From Calocera cornea HHB12733 (Eukaryota; Basidiomycota; Dacrymycetes; Dacrymycetales; Dacrymycetaceae), in the NCBI GenBank assembly GCA_001632435.1, contig KV423917.1, positions 1 to 64,000 on the forward strand: DNA of 64,000 nucleotides. The letters run 5' to 3'. Each line of letters starts with the position of its first letter. The first letter of the stretch is position 1. Under the pieces are notes generated by a model. The model saw nothing but the letters and a program-made list of their open reading frames with translations, searched no databases and was not told where the DNA came from. Of the stretch, positions 47,761-58,600 are shown piece by piece. Position numbers and translations under genes: made by a program.

Positions 47761-48150
47761 GATCTGTGTAGACCACATGGATCCGCTGGTCAACATTGAT
47801 AGCAATGATCCAGCCAGTCATATCTACTTGTCAATGACACACTCTGTGATCTCTTTGGAAGCTTCACCATCTACTCCAGCTCATCAGTCAAACATATTAC
47901 AGGTCATCTACAACATACAATGGAATATTACTATTGAGCCTCACTTGAGAATGTTACTCTCTCCTACAAGCATTGGTACTATTTCAACATTGGTACCACC
48001 CTAGAAGGTAGACTTGTGATGTATACCCTACTCTCCTAATCTGTCTCTCTCCTCCAAGTACTAAATATTGACAGATATCAATAAACTGTGTTTACTGTGA
48101 CTGTATCTGTAGTCTGCCAGGACTGACTTGGTAGCTGGTTGTGCATGGTG

Positions 48151-48240
48151 ACCAAAAGAGCTAGTGCCCAAAAAGTCTGGTGTCCAAAAGGGCTGGTACC
48201 CAAAAAGACTGGCACCCAAAAAGACTGGCACCCAAGAAGG
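48151..48240. repeat. 16-bp tandem repeat, five units
   Basis: Units such as CACCCAAAAAGACTGG and TACCCAAAAAGACTGG; the first is degenerate. Confidence 0.85.
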
Positions 48241-48300
48241 TGAAAGTGCCTTAGATAATGTCCTCACTAGTTGACCTTCTTCAGGGGGAGCACCACAGGA

Positions 48301-48380
48301 TACTGTTAAGACCCTTCTATATTGCAAGAGACATCTAGATACAGCACTAGGAAGGTGGCCACAGGGAAGGAAGAAGATAG
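48301..48380. repeat. LTR-like repeat G, copy 2
   Basis: TACTGTTAAGAC followed by TTCTATATTGCAAG and TCTAGATACAG; matches 45423-45510, with the right part diverged or truncated. Confidence 0.5.
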
Positions 48381-48462
48381 AGAAAGAAGGGGATGGGGAA
48401 TGACAAAAAATTACCATAGGCAGGAGCCCGAGCCCCGGTGAGGCTCAGGTGTGCAGATGTGG

Positions 48463-48620
48463 CCCCAGTGGGGCCCAGGAATGTGGCTCCGGCATGTTGA
48501 GAGGGTGTCAGGGCTCACCTGGGTGCACAGCCCCTTGGGGGCTCCAGGGATGTGGCTCCGGCATGTTGAGAGGGCGTCAGGGTTTAGCCCTTGGCATGCA
48601 GCCCCAGTGGGGCCCAACAG
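48463..48620. repeat. ~70-bp tandem repeat, 2.3 units
   Basis: Units begin CCCCAGTGGGG or CCCCTTGGGGG and contain ATGTGGCTCCGGCATGTTGA then GAGGG-T/C-GTCAGGG. Starts at about 48463, 48531 and 48602. Confidence 0.85.
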
Positions 48621-48869
48621 TCAATGTTCAGGAAATATTAGGAGTGTTGTATATGAAAGTTGTAGAAGTGGTGTGAATGGAATTCTGGGTAAGCAGGGCT
48701 TACAAACAGACAATGTGTTGGCATGTGACGCTTGCACACCTCTCTCTCTCTTATGTCCATCTGCACCACTGTGCATTGCTTAGGGCTGGCCAAAGGGCCA
48801 CTGGGGGAATTTGTGCCTGGAGGGCCATCCCAGGAACCCTAGCACCGCAGAAGCGCCATCTGAGGAAAT

Positions 48870-49000
48870 TACTTGGAAGTGAAGGTATTCCAGCTGGAAG
48901 TGAAGCTGTTCCATGTCTGGGTCTGCAGAGACGCGGATACAGGAGCAAACTCACTTGGAAGCAAGACTGCTCCACCTCTGAGCACCTGGCCAATCTTCTC
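48870..49000. repeat. Dispersed repeat E, copy 2
   Basis: GGAAGTGAAGCTGTTCCATG then TCTGGGTCT, and CACTTGGAAGCAAGACTG; counterpart of 41900-42065 about 7 kb away. Confidence 0.6.
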
Positions 49001-49245
49001 CACGGCTCCCCCACCTAAGGGCTGCACCATTGCTTCTGCTCACGTGACATTCACCTTTTGACTTCACCACTTCCGGGCAAATCAAGTGAAAAACACAACT
49101 TGGACAAGCAATTTGGATAGAAATACTTATACATATCACTACTTGTATCCATCCATGTTCTCTGTTTCAATGAGACTCTTTATCACCTGGGCCTTTCATG
49201 TGTTCCATTGTGTGAAACCCATCTTCATTAGAGATATAATATTCA

Positions 49246-49292
49246 ACCTAACCCCTACCCTAACCTTAACCCATCCCCAACCCTAACCCAAA
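49246..49292. repeat. Interstitial telomere-like tract
   Basis: Degenerate run: CCTAACCCCTACCCTAACC, then TTAACCCATCCCCAACCC, then TAACCC. The most telomere-like stretch in the window. Confidence 0.65.
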
Positions 49293-49968
49293 CAGCTTGG
49301 GCAAAGCAACCTAACAGTTAGTGGAACTGTGCCTAACCAGTACTCCTAACCATGTGTACCTTGACCTCTAACACCTACAAGTTGTGTGCACCCTAGCACA
49401 GCCACTTGTGGAAATGTGCCCAGATAATTTCTTTTCATTCCAATTTTGTTCTTTTAAAATCACTTCAACTTTGTAGCTGCTTTTGAACAATTTGGCCTCC
49501 TTATTATGAGCACATTGTGTTATTGCAGTTTGTGAAGTGAAGCAAAATTTAAGTTCTGCAAGCGCAGAGGAGGGGTCCTGGTTGTGACTGTGGTAATATC
49601 ATGTGGATGCGCGGAGGCAGTGCTATCACATGAGGGTGCAAGCAGAAGCAGTGGTGCAGCCTAGGTGGGGGAGCTGTGGCTCAGATATCTGGCTGTGCTT
49701 TAGATGGAACCAATAGCAAGGTTGCTCCCTCTTGTGGCAGGCGCAAGCGGACTCAATCACTTACACTTTTGGACTCTCTTGAGGCAGACATGAAACCAGA
49801 CGCAGTCAATTACTGAAGGTCCATACCCGAGGCATAGATCACTGGTACTTCTCCTCTGCTACTCCACTGTGACCGCGGTGCATCAGACACTTACTTCAGA
49901 CACTTACTTGGCAAACCTGCCAGTTCTCCAACCATACAGAAGCAAAGAGAGTCAATACCAAAGTAATG
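49293..49968. other. Gene-free repeat-island sequence
   Basis: No gene. CAGACACTTACTT is directly duplicated at about 49887 and 49899. Confidence 0.4.
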
Positions 49969-50510
49969 AGAGGTAATTCCTCCAATAGCACCTGCCTGGA
50001 GGCGGAGTGGCTCAAATAGCACTCCGGGCACAATTTCCCAGAGTAGCACCATTTTAGCAGGAGAATGTCTCTCATCGCGTGCACAGATTAAGAGAGAGCT
50101 CTATTATGCCTCCGGTCATCTAAGGAACCTATGTTTCAAATTCATCCTCATTAAGGCAATAAATGACAATCATGTGTTTTCTCACATTTCAGTCTTCAGA
50201 GGGAATGAGGAGTCATGCCAAAAGGTCACATAAACAAATACCATCAGCTCAGGAGACAAGCTGTTTCTGTTGTGTCCATTGCGTTCATGCAGTGCAAAGT
50301 AAGCTGGGTTTAAAAATAAGCTGCCTTTAGGGAGGAAGCAGCCCTTCTGATGCCATGTTCCTGCGGTGAATAAGGGAGATTTTGCTGCCAGCTAGATAGC
50401 AGTATCTTAGCACCTTAAGAGGTGCTATTCCAGGAAGTAGCACCTGTTTGCACCCGGAGTGCTAGTTCAGTCACTCTGCCTCCGGACAGTGCTATTCAAG
50501 GAAGTACCTC
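49969..50510. mobile_element. MITE-like element with ~90-bp terminal inverted repeats
   Basis: The left end reads GAGGTAATTCCTCCAATAGC, then GGAGGCGGAGTGGCTCAAAT and AGCACTCCGGGCAC. The reverse complement of the right end reads GAGGTACTTCCTTGAATAGC, then GGAGGCAGAGTGACTGAACT and AGCACTCCGGGTGC. The match continues inward to AGTAGCACC. There is no coding capacity. A further hairpin, GGTGCTATTCC with GGAAGTAGCACC, sits at 50421-50444. It ends only about 10 bp from the pogo-like element. Confidence 0.65.
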
Positions 50511-51527
50511 GAAGTAATGATAGCGTCATTGACCAGTTTGCGGGTCAGACCAGTTCAAGGGTCAGGTTCACTGCCACTATTAGGTCAAAAATTTTATGCA
50601 CGTTTCTGCTGTCACCACGATGCCTGTTGTCTCTTCAGAGGCACAGGTGATACTAGCCATGCAGGCGAAGGTGTCTGATCCGACTTTGTCTGGGCAAGGG
50701 GCTGCCAAGATCTACGAGGTTGCCAAGTCAACACTGCAGCGCAGGATTCATGGCAAACCTGCCAAGGCGGACCATCGCAGCAGTCTGTCCAATCTCAGCA
50801 AGGAAGAGGAGGATGTGCTTGTCCAGCACATCCTTCACCTTGATGAGAGGGGGTTTGCACCTAGAAAGGTCGATGTGCAAGATATGGCGGACCTCCTACT
50901 GACCCAGCGGGGTCACAGGAAGGTTGGGCCTACCTGGACCAACCACTTCATTGCTTGGCGGCCAGAGCTCCGCACATGCCTCTCCCACCCTTACGACTAT
51001 CAGAGGGCCAAGCAAGAGGATCATGCAATGATCACAAGATGGGTCAAGCTGGCTGCCAACATGCAAGCTAAGTATGGTGTGCAAGACAGTGACTTCTACA
51101 ACTTTGATGAGACTGGCTTTGCCTTGGGCATGATCCAGCGCTTCCTGGTTGTCACACATGCTGACAGGAAGGCTGAGCCGAAGTCTGTCCAGCTGGGGAC
51201 AAGAGAATGGGCCACTGCCATCTGTTGCATTGCAGCAGATGGGCATGCTATCCCACCCTTCCTCTGCGTCACCGGTCAGCATCACCTTTCCGCCTGCTTC
51301 ACAAGCGGTGCTGTCCCGTCCAAATGGGTTGTTGCAACCACACAGAATGGCTGGACCAACAACCAGACAGGCCTCGACTGGCTTGCCCACTTTGAGGAAC
51401 ACACTCGGCACCAGCAGACAGGACAATGGCAGATGCTGGTCCTTGATGGACATGAAAGCCATGTCAACGCCACATTCACTGAGTACTGCAAGGCCCACAA
51501 TATCATTCCGCTCTGTTTACCGGCATA

Positions 51528-53918
51528 CTGTACGTTCACGCGTAGGTGCGCATTATCGCTTTTGGACTTGCCTCCGTGGGATCAAATTTCCGTGTCTATG
51601 AGTGCGCAGTTTTTGCGTGGACTGGTGACAGTGCGCAACGTCAACCAGGATGGCTCACTCTGAAGCTCTGCCAGAGGCCATTCATGCAGGATATTGTCAA
51701 GGAGGCTTGCTTGCTTATATGCCTACTGTCAGCAGAGAGGATTTCCTGGCCCAGAGCGGTGCAAGAATGGCAGCAGGGCAAGATGCCCGTGAGCATGAGA
51801 GAGTAGAGAGGCGGACTGAGGAGATGAAGAGAGCAGAGAGGGTGAAGGAGGAACTGAGAGAGCGGAAGAGGGTGGAGCAGCAGAGGTGCCGGGCAAAGAG
51901 AAAGCAGAAGGAGATTGAGGTGGGAGAGCGCACACCACGAGGAACAAAGATCCGAAAGGTGCACATTTTCAAAACTATCATCTGGGCCGAACTGATAAGT
52001 GAAACAGACCAATGCTATCATAGTGCTCAGTGATTCTGATAGCCCTGATACCAGTGATGAGGCAGATATGTTCACCATGGTCACTGCACATCAGAAAGCA
52101 GAGTTATCGCGTCCTTTCAGAAATCCGGAGGCCCGTGAACATGCAAAGAACATGAATTGGTTCGAGCCCTTCATCTGGGACCAGATTGACGCTGCAAGGA
52201 AGGAGAGGGGGTGGAAGGCTGGTGCTATTGCAAAGCTCTTGCGGCAGAGGAATGCCCGGGTATTTGCAGGCAACCCAGGTATCCATGCTGGTACCATCCG
52301 TCACTGGATTAAGCCCGGAGGTGGATGGACCGATGCCGTTCTGAAGCGCATCAACATGGGACCAAAGCAGGTTTATAATGCAACTGGCGCAAATGGTGTC
52401 TTGGTATGCTAAAAGCCTTACATGTTAGCTTCCTGTACATCTGCTCACAATTCTTGTATCTAGGCTGGTTGTGAAGATACAGTTGAACAAATCAAAACAC
52501 AACTCAGTCATCTCCATGCTGCCGGTCTTGCTCTATCTGCGAAAACTTGTCAAGCAATTATCATTGCACACCTTGCAGAAGACCATCCAGATGTGTTTCA
52601 GCACAAGCTGCATGGCTCTGATCAGCTCTTCCATGCCGGTCTTGGTTTTGTCCGTCGGTTTCTTCACAATCAGCTCAACTGGTCTTTCCGACAAGCAACC
52701 AAAGCCGCACAGAAGGTACCAATCGACTATAAGGAGCAATGTTATGCACTTGCTCTCCGATGTGCATGGTTGATTTGGACAACTTGGATTCCAAGTGCTT
52801 GTGTTGTCAACTCCAACCAGATGCAACTTCAATTGCAGTTTGGTGGATTCACATATGCGGAGCGTGGTGCAAAGCAAGTTTCTGTCATTGGCAAGGAAGA
52901 GAAGCGAGCATGCACAGTCATGACTGGTCTGTCAATGAGCGGGGTCCTTTTACCATTCCAATCTGTTTGGCAAGGTGTTCAAGATGTTTGCATGCCATAT
53001 TCGAATCGGCCCATCAACTCAATCATGGAAGAAGCACTTGCTGCAGGTCATCTCTTTTCTCTCTCTCAGGGCACGTACTGGTTGACCCATCCAACAATGC
53101 ATGCTTATGTCAACAATATCCTTGCCCCATATTTTTGAATGGCAAATCACAAAACTCACGTCCACATGAAGCACGCTGTATTTGGATTATCGATGCCTGG
53201 TCGATCCATCAAAGCAAAGAATTTCGGGAATGGATGCACATGAACTATCCATGGATTCTTCTTCTCTACATCCCCGGTGGGTGTACAGGTGTAGTTCAGC
53301 CTGCTGACACTGGTATGCAACGTCCCCTCAAAGCTGTCATCCGGAAGGCTGCACTCGATGATGTGATTGAAGAAACTCAGACTCAGCTCCATCAAGGCCA
53401 TATTGCTCCCGAAAACATCCGACTCGATGTCACACTGGGCACTCTTCGTAACCGGTCTGTCCGCTGGCTCCTAAAAGCACATAAAGAATGCAACACACCA
53501 GCCCGTGTCCTCAAGGCATGGGAACTATGTCACACCGGCATTGATGATATCAACCTCTCATATGCATGTCTGACATCTCCGGAGATGCACACAAAGCTCA
53601 ATAACCTCCCTTATGAAGATGAAGCTCTATTTCAGAAAATTCTACCAAAAGCTTTCGAACAACTGCCAGCTGAAGATGTGCGACTCCCAGAAGATGAAGA
53701 GATGCTTACCGGAGTCAATTTGCTAGACATAGACATGGATATGGAGGAATTGGGAGCTGCACCGGATGATAGCACAGAGGACCTGGTAGACACACCATAG
53801 ATACATTGTCAATCCACAGAGTGCACACTCTTCAAAATGTGCTGGTGACCAGGGCAAAAGTGCGCTTGTTAGGGGCTTGGTGACAGGTGACGCGGCACAC
53901 CTACGTGTGAGCGTACAG
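51528..53918 (+). mobile_element. Inner transposon nested in the outer transposase gene
   Basis: The left end is CTGTACGTTCACGCGTAGG; the reverse complement of the right end is CTGTACGCTCACACGTAGG. It is flanked by TA at 51526-51527 and 53919-53920. Removing the element and one TA restores the reading frame of the outer transposase across the junction, which proves the boundaries. Length 2391 bp. Confidence 0.92.
51650..53800 (+). pseudogene. Inner-element DDE transposase, frameshifted
   Basis: Exon 1 (from 51650) is highly charged and probably coiled coil (VERRTEEMKRAERVKEELRE). A splice near 51957-52008 gives KIRK|TNAIIVLSDSDSPDT, which contains a hydrophobic-plus-acidic patch like a SUMO-interacting motif. 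Then SRPFRNPEAREHAKNMNWFE and a helix-turn-helix-like region. The next intron (52402-52463) leads into AGCEDTVEQIKTQL…, LGFVRRFLHNQLNWSFRQAT, GAKQVSVIGKEEKRACTVM and NNILAPYF. A run of five T near 53133-53137 shifts the frame; the continuation is LNGKSQNSRPHEARCIWIID, AWSIHQSKEFREWM and YIPGGCTGVVQPADTGMQRP. The usual DQ of the first catalytic site reads NQ here (VVNSNQMQ). It belongs to a DDE family common in Agaricomycetes (PGGCTG…QP.D.G). Confidence 0.8.
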
Positions 53919-54849
53919 TACTCTTCCCATCTCACCCAGCCACTCGATGTCAGTCTGTTTGGTCCGCTGAAGAGGGCTTACCACAATAAAATCAACCATC
54001 TCATCAAGGGCTGAGTCACGCACATCACCAAAGACGACTTTTTCCCATCATTCCATGCAGCTTTCAACAATGCATTCTCAGTCCAGAACATCAAGAGCGG
54101 CTTCCGTGGGGCAGGCCTGGTCCCCTTCAATCCCGATGCAGTCCTCTCCTGGCTCACTGTCCAACTCCGGACACCGACTCCTCCACCTGATGCAGAGAGA
54201 GGACCTGAAACCTGGGTGTCACAGACACCAAAGACCGCAAATGAAGCCATCTCACAGTCAACTCTGATCAAGGACCGTGTACTCAGACATCAAGGAAGCT
54301 TGCCAACCGCCATTCTGGACTCAGTAGACTGCCTTACCAAAGCTACAGTCACAATCACCCATCAGCTCATGCTCATGACATCCCAGCTCCAAGATCTCCG
54401 TGATCAAGATGACCAACTCTCTGATCAAGATGACCAACTCTCCAAGCAGCGGAGGACCAAGCAGATCCACCTACAGAACTCTGGAACACTCACAGGCGAG
54501 GCTGCCAGTCAGCTACTGGTTGAGAGGGGGTTACTTCAGCCAGAGGGTGGGAACAAAGACCAAGGAGAGGGAATGTCCATGCCATCCAGGCAGAGCTTGC
54601 ACCTCTGTGGAAAGTGTCGCCAGGCTGGGCACAACACCAGAACTTGCACAGTGGTAGCTACAGTAGACAACAAGTGAGATTACCCAGTTGCTCAATGAAA
54701 TGTAGCAAGAACATTGTGTGACATCAATTTTACCAATGGGTGCTCAGGATACTGGCCCACAAACTGGTCTGACCCGCGAACTGGTCGACGACGTTATATC
54801 TAGGAGGAAGCAGAAGAATGCACGAACGGGAGCACAGGGATGCTTCAGG

Positions 54850-55034
54850 GCACAAGCAGAAAAATCTCCCAGTGAGAGCAGACGGAGGGACAGCAGAAGC
54901 AAAGAGCCTCGGGACGGAATCCAATAATCATAGCACAGACGCACAAGGACACCTGAGCGGAGCCAAAGAAACTCAGAGTGGAGCTCGCAATACCGCCGGA
55001 AAGTAGAGTCCCCGGAGGGAGCAAACACACTGCT
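54850..55034 (-). repeat. Dispersed repeat D, right copy (inverted)
   Basis: Reverse-complement counterpart of 40046-40211: CAAGCAGAAAAATCTCCCAG, AGCAGAAGCAAAGAGCCTCG, GAGTGGAGCTCGCAATACCG and CCGGAAAGTAGAGTC. It starts about 55 bp from the right end of the outer pogo-like element. Confidence 0.85.
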
Positions 55035-55682
55035 CGAAGACGGAAAGCAGGGGAGCCTTCGCAGGATAGAGAACAGAAGGTTGCTTTGGCTCGGTCGGTT
55101 GGTGTGCAACTATTGGTCTTACTCCATCGTTGAAGCGAGAAGACGCGGAAGAAAGATGCACAGTTCTTATAGTATGCTGTTATAGCAACCTTTGAATGAT
55201 ACTCGTTATCGGAATCAGCAACGGAGGTAGTTTCTCTACCACACTTTGTCTAGGAGTCGAGTGGGGAGCGTGCCCAGCTGAAGCACACCGTGCTTCATAC
55301 ACCCGATCGCCGCGTATGCCTGAGGCCGACCGTGCTCGGGGCACTTCATTTGAGGACGCGCCCTGAACTGCTTGCACCTCCCAATTGCAATTCACACTGA
55401 AGCCAGCCAACTCTGTCCGACAGACACAGTGCATTTCTAGACATCGCACCAAATTGACATGGAAGTTCGTAGATCGAAGTTCGTCAATCGAGATCTGATC
55501 GACGAACGAACGAATTGCATCGGAAACAGAATTTTACCGATCACGTGTCGATCGATGAGCGGACGGAATGCGTCTGACGAAGTCTTACCGATCATGCCTC
55601 GAATAAGGTCACTGGGCTGTATACATATGAACAAAGAGGAGAAGAAATTGCGTGGAGCATGTTGTGTTGACGCGAGGTTCTT
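55035..55682. other. Right edge of the repeat island and SLA1 3' flank
   Basis: No gene. 55455-55600 has several GATCGA and GAACGAAC strings (AGATCGAAGTTCGTCAATCG, GATCGACGAACGAACG), forming weak local inverted repeats. Confidence 0.4.
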
Positions 55683-58600
55683 TCAGCGAGGCTGGTACCC
55701 GCCAAAGCCCGGTTGCCCATATCCCGTGGGATTGGTGGAGCCGTTCCAAGTGCCATTGTTGGGCACGAAGCCCGTCGGTTGCGCTGTAAGGAAGCCTTGG
55801 TAAGGTTGGTTCAAACCTCCTGGATCAAATCGTTAGTTTCGGCACGTGGGAACCTCCAGTCGCTTACCATTCGGTGACCTCAGTGCATCGTATTTGTCTA
55901 ATGATAAGCGTGGATGAGTTGCGCAACAAGACAGTTTGTGCGTTTCTTACCCGCCGGCTGCGAATCGCCGCCTCCTGCAGCAAAGGATCCAGATTTCATG
56001 GATGCGAAGATACTTGCCGGCGAGTGGTTGGCTTGCGGCTGGGATTGAACAGGGACAGATGATGGCTGGCCGTACTGTGGCGTGGCGATACCTGTGAACT
56101 GTGGCTGCGAGATCTGCGCAAACGCAGGGTTAAAACCGGTAGGCTCTATGAGGTGTGATGAGCTGTGGGTAGGAAGGTAGGGAGGTAGTTCTTTACGTGG
56201 CTGAAACCCGTTGTTGGGAAGGACACTCGGAGTGAAGGTTGGGAATCCTGTTGGTTGCGCCCGCATCCCACCCATAACGGAAGGATAACCGGTCGGCTGA
56301 GCGAGAATGGTCGGCTGCGGCATAATGGGCGTGGAGGTGGATCGGGTTGGTATAAATCCACCGAAGCCTGTATTGGTGGGGATCAGGGGATTGAGGAGTC
56401 CTTGATTGGCGGGGACAGGTGCCAGCGGTCCGCGAGGCTGATTGTTCTGGAAATACATACCCGTCTGCTGGGCCTGCAGCTGCGCCAAAGGAATAGGAGA
56501 AGACCCCATACCCAAGCCAGCCTGGAACCCGGCGGGCGGGGGTGTCGCACTGAATGAGGACGATGTCATTGTTTGGCTGACTGGTGCGGAGGGCGGTCTC
56601 ATTTGAGAGAGCTTCGCCAGGAGCTCAAATTCTCCCGTCTGTGCTGGAGTGAGTGCAGCACTCGATGTCTGTGGCCTCGTGATTTGTGAGCCTACCGTCA
56701 TCTGTGCAGACGCAGGCATAGGGGGCGCAGGGGGGGGAGCTGGTGGCGGAGCTGACGCAGGAGGCGTGGGTGGGACCTGTGGTGGTGGAGTCAAGGCAAT
56801 CATGGGTGCCCCAGACGGCTCCGCGGCCCTCTTTGATAGCGGTTTGGGCTCCCAAGCATTGTCATCAAACCCTGTCTGGGCCGGAGTAAGTGGCCGGTTC
56901 GACCTCTGCGATGGAATGGGGGCAGGCGAGGATGACGACGGGATGAGCGAAGGACTGGCCGCAGCCGGAGACTGTGTCAGGCGGTCGCTGGCAGATGCGA
57001 TGGACGACACATCCACAGCGAGTGGAGCACTCGTCTTCGTCTGAGGCCTACCACGGCGCTGGTTGGTCTTCAGCGTTCCGCCCGGTCCAGTGAACAGATT
57101 TGGAGGAGAAACGCCAGACGGGCTGCTCCGCGAATTGCCGTTGATCTCCGCTTGCAGTTGGCGGGCATACTCCTCGTCACGGCGCAGCTGATCGTCGGCG
57201 GCCCCAGTGTCCTTGCTTCCGGTGGACGATTTTGTTGCGAATCGACGGTCTTCAATAGCCTTGGCAACCCGGATGATGTCGCCTTCGCGTAGACCAAGCG
57301 CACGCATGGTTTCCGGCTTGATGTCACCCAATATAGATTCATCGATCTTGTCGCGTTCGAAAGCAGTGGCGTATCGAGTGCAATCATCGATGTCGCACCC
57401 AGCATTGAGGAAGAATTCGAACCAATCGAACTTGGGCTTCTTCGGACCACCTCCCTGCCTGATAGCTGACGATCTTCGGTCTTGCGGTTCTGCCTGCTTT
57501 CTCTGATCGGCGATAGTGGCCAGAGGCACGTTATCATCCGAATCAGCTCGTACAGAGGGCCTCCTACGAGGGCTGAGAACGGCATCTACGTACGCCATGT
57601 CTTCCGGCGACATCTTCTCCGCTGGAACTTCGATGATCACACCGTTGATTTTGTGGAGCTTGAGTTTCCCATTCGTGTAGCCCAAGAACTCTGCCTCAAC
57701 CTTGAATTGGCCGGTTTTGTCATGCCAAACGCGGGTGTTCGTCGGTTCTGCTGGCTGGTTAGCATACGGGAACAGCAAATCAGCATGTTAGCCCACTAGT
57801 TCGCTCGGTCTGCCCAGACTTCGACCGGGGGCGTCCTTCGTCTCGCCGCCTAGCAGAGGCTGGCGCTCGGGTGGCTTCCTCTGCCCGCCTTGTTTTCATC
57901 CATCAGTGTTGCTCCGAGGAAACCCAATGACTGCATCACCTTGCTTCAGCTGCCTTGAGTGCTCTCGCTTCCTCAGCCTTCCTACGGGCTCGCTCTTCTT
58001 CCTTGGTGCGTCTCTGCTCTGCCATCCGTCTTTCGTCATCTCTCCGTTTCTGAGCAGCAGCCTGGCGCCTGCGTTCCTCCGCAATTTCACGGTCGCGCTG
58101 GGCACGAGCAGCAGCAGCAGCGGCCTCGGCCTCGCTCTCAGCCTCAGCCTGGGCGCGAGCAGCTTCTTCTTGCCTTGCTCTTTCTTCGGCTTCTGCCTCA
58201 GCGGCAGCATGAGCAGCTTCTTCAGATGACTCTAGCTAGCCCAAATGTTAGCTGACACATCTCAGAGCAGACTCTGACATACCTCCACGTAGCTGCTCGG
58301 AACTACACCCTCCTGACCCCTGTCATTTCGACATTTCCACCAATCCTCGCTGCTAAGTCTGTCAACGACTATCAATGCATCACCTTCTCGGACTGTGAGT
58401 TCGTCCTCGCTCTGAGCCTCGAAGTCGTACATGGCTGTGGCAGCTTCGCCCTCGGATGGATGCGGAGTTGGATACGAAACAGCCACAGGGGATGTCGGCG
58501 ATGGAGCCCAGCGAACCCCCTTGGGCTTGGCTTCATCAACAAGGGGGGAAGCGAACGGTTCCTGCTCCTCGTCCGGGGCGTCAGTTGCTTCGATATTTTC

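Larger units (their letters stand above)
50596..54677 (+). pseudogene. Outer pogo-like DDE transposase, interrupted and with an internal stop
   Basis: The left half (50596-51527) has a psq-type helix-turn-helix (GQGAAKIYEVAKSTLQRRI), a CENP-B/Tc5-type second DNA-binding region, then DDE core blocks SDFYNFDETGFALG (first Asp) and WQMLVLDGHESHV (second Asp), ending LPAY. The right half resumes at 53921 with SSHLTQPLDVSLFGPL (third Asp). TGA at 54012-54014 then breaks the frame in LIKG-stop-VTHITKDDFF. The frame continues to 54677 and ends in a zinc knuckle, CGKCRQAGHNTRTC (CX2CX4HX4C). Two independent lesions make it inactive in cis. Confidence 0.85.
50523..54794 (+). mobile_element. Outer pogo/Tc1-like transposon, split by a second element
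   Basis: Flanked by TA on both sides (50521-50522 and 54795-54796). The left end is GCGTCATTGACCAGTTTGCG then GGTCAGACCAGTT. The reverse complement of the right end is ACGTCGTCGACCAGTTCGCG then GGTCAGACCAGTT. Without the inner insertion it would be about 1.9 kb, a usual size for the group. It carries one transposase gene. Confidence 0.85.

Noticed and set aside
55898..57778. Treating the 626-codon minus-strand frame as a separate gene
   Set aside because: It holds SHD1, SHD2 and QxTG repeats that continue the SH3-containing exons upstream and splice to further exons downstream; it is the large exon of SLA1.
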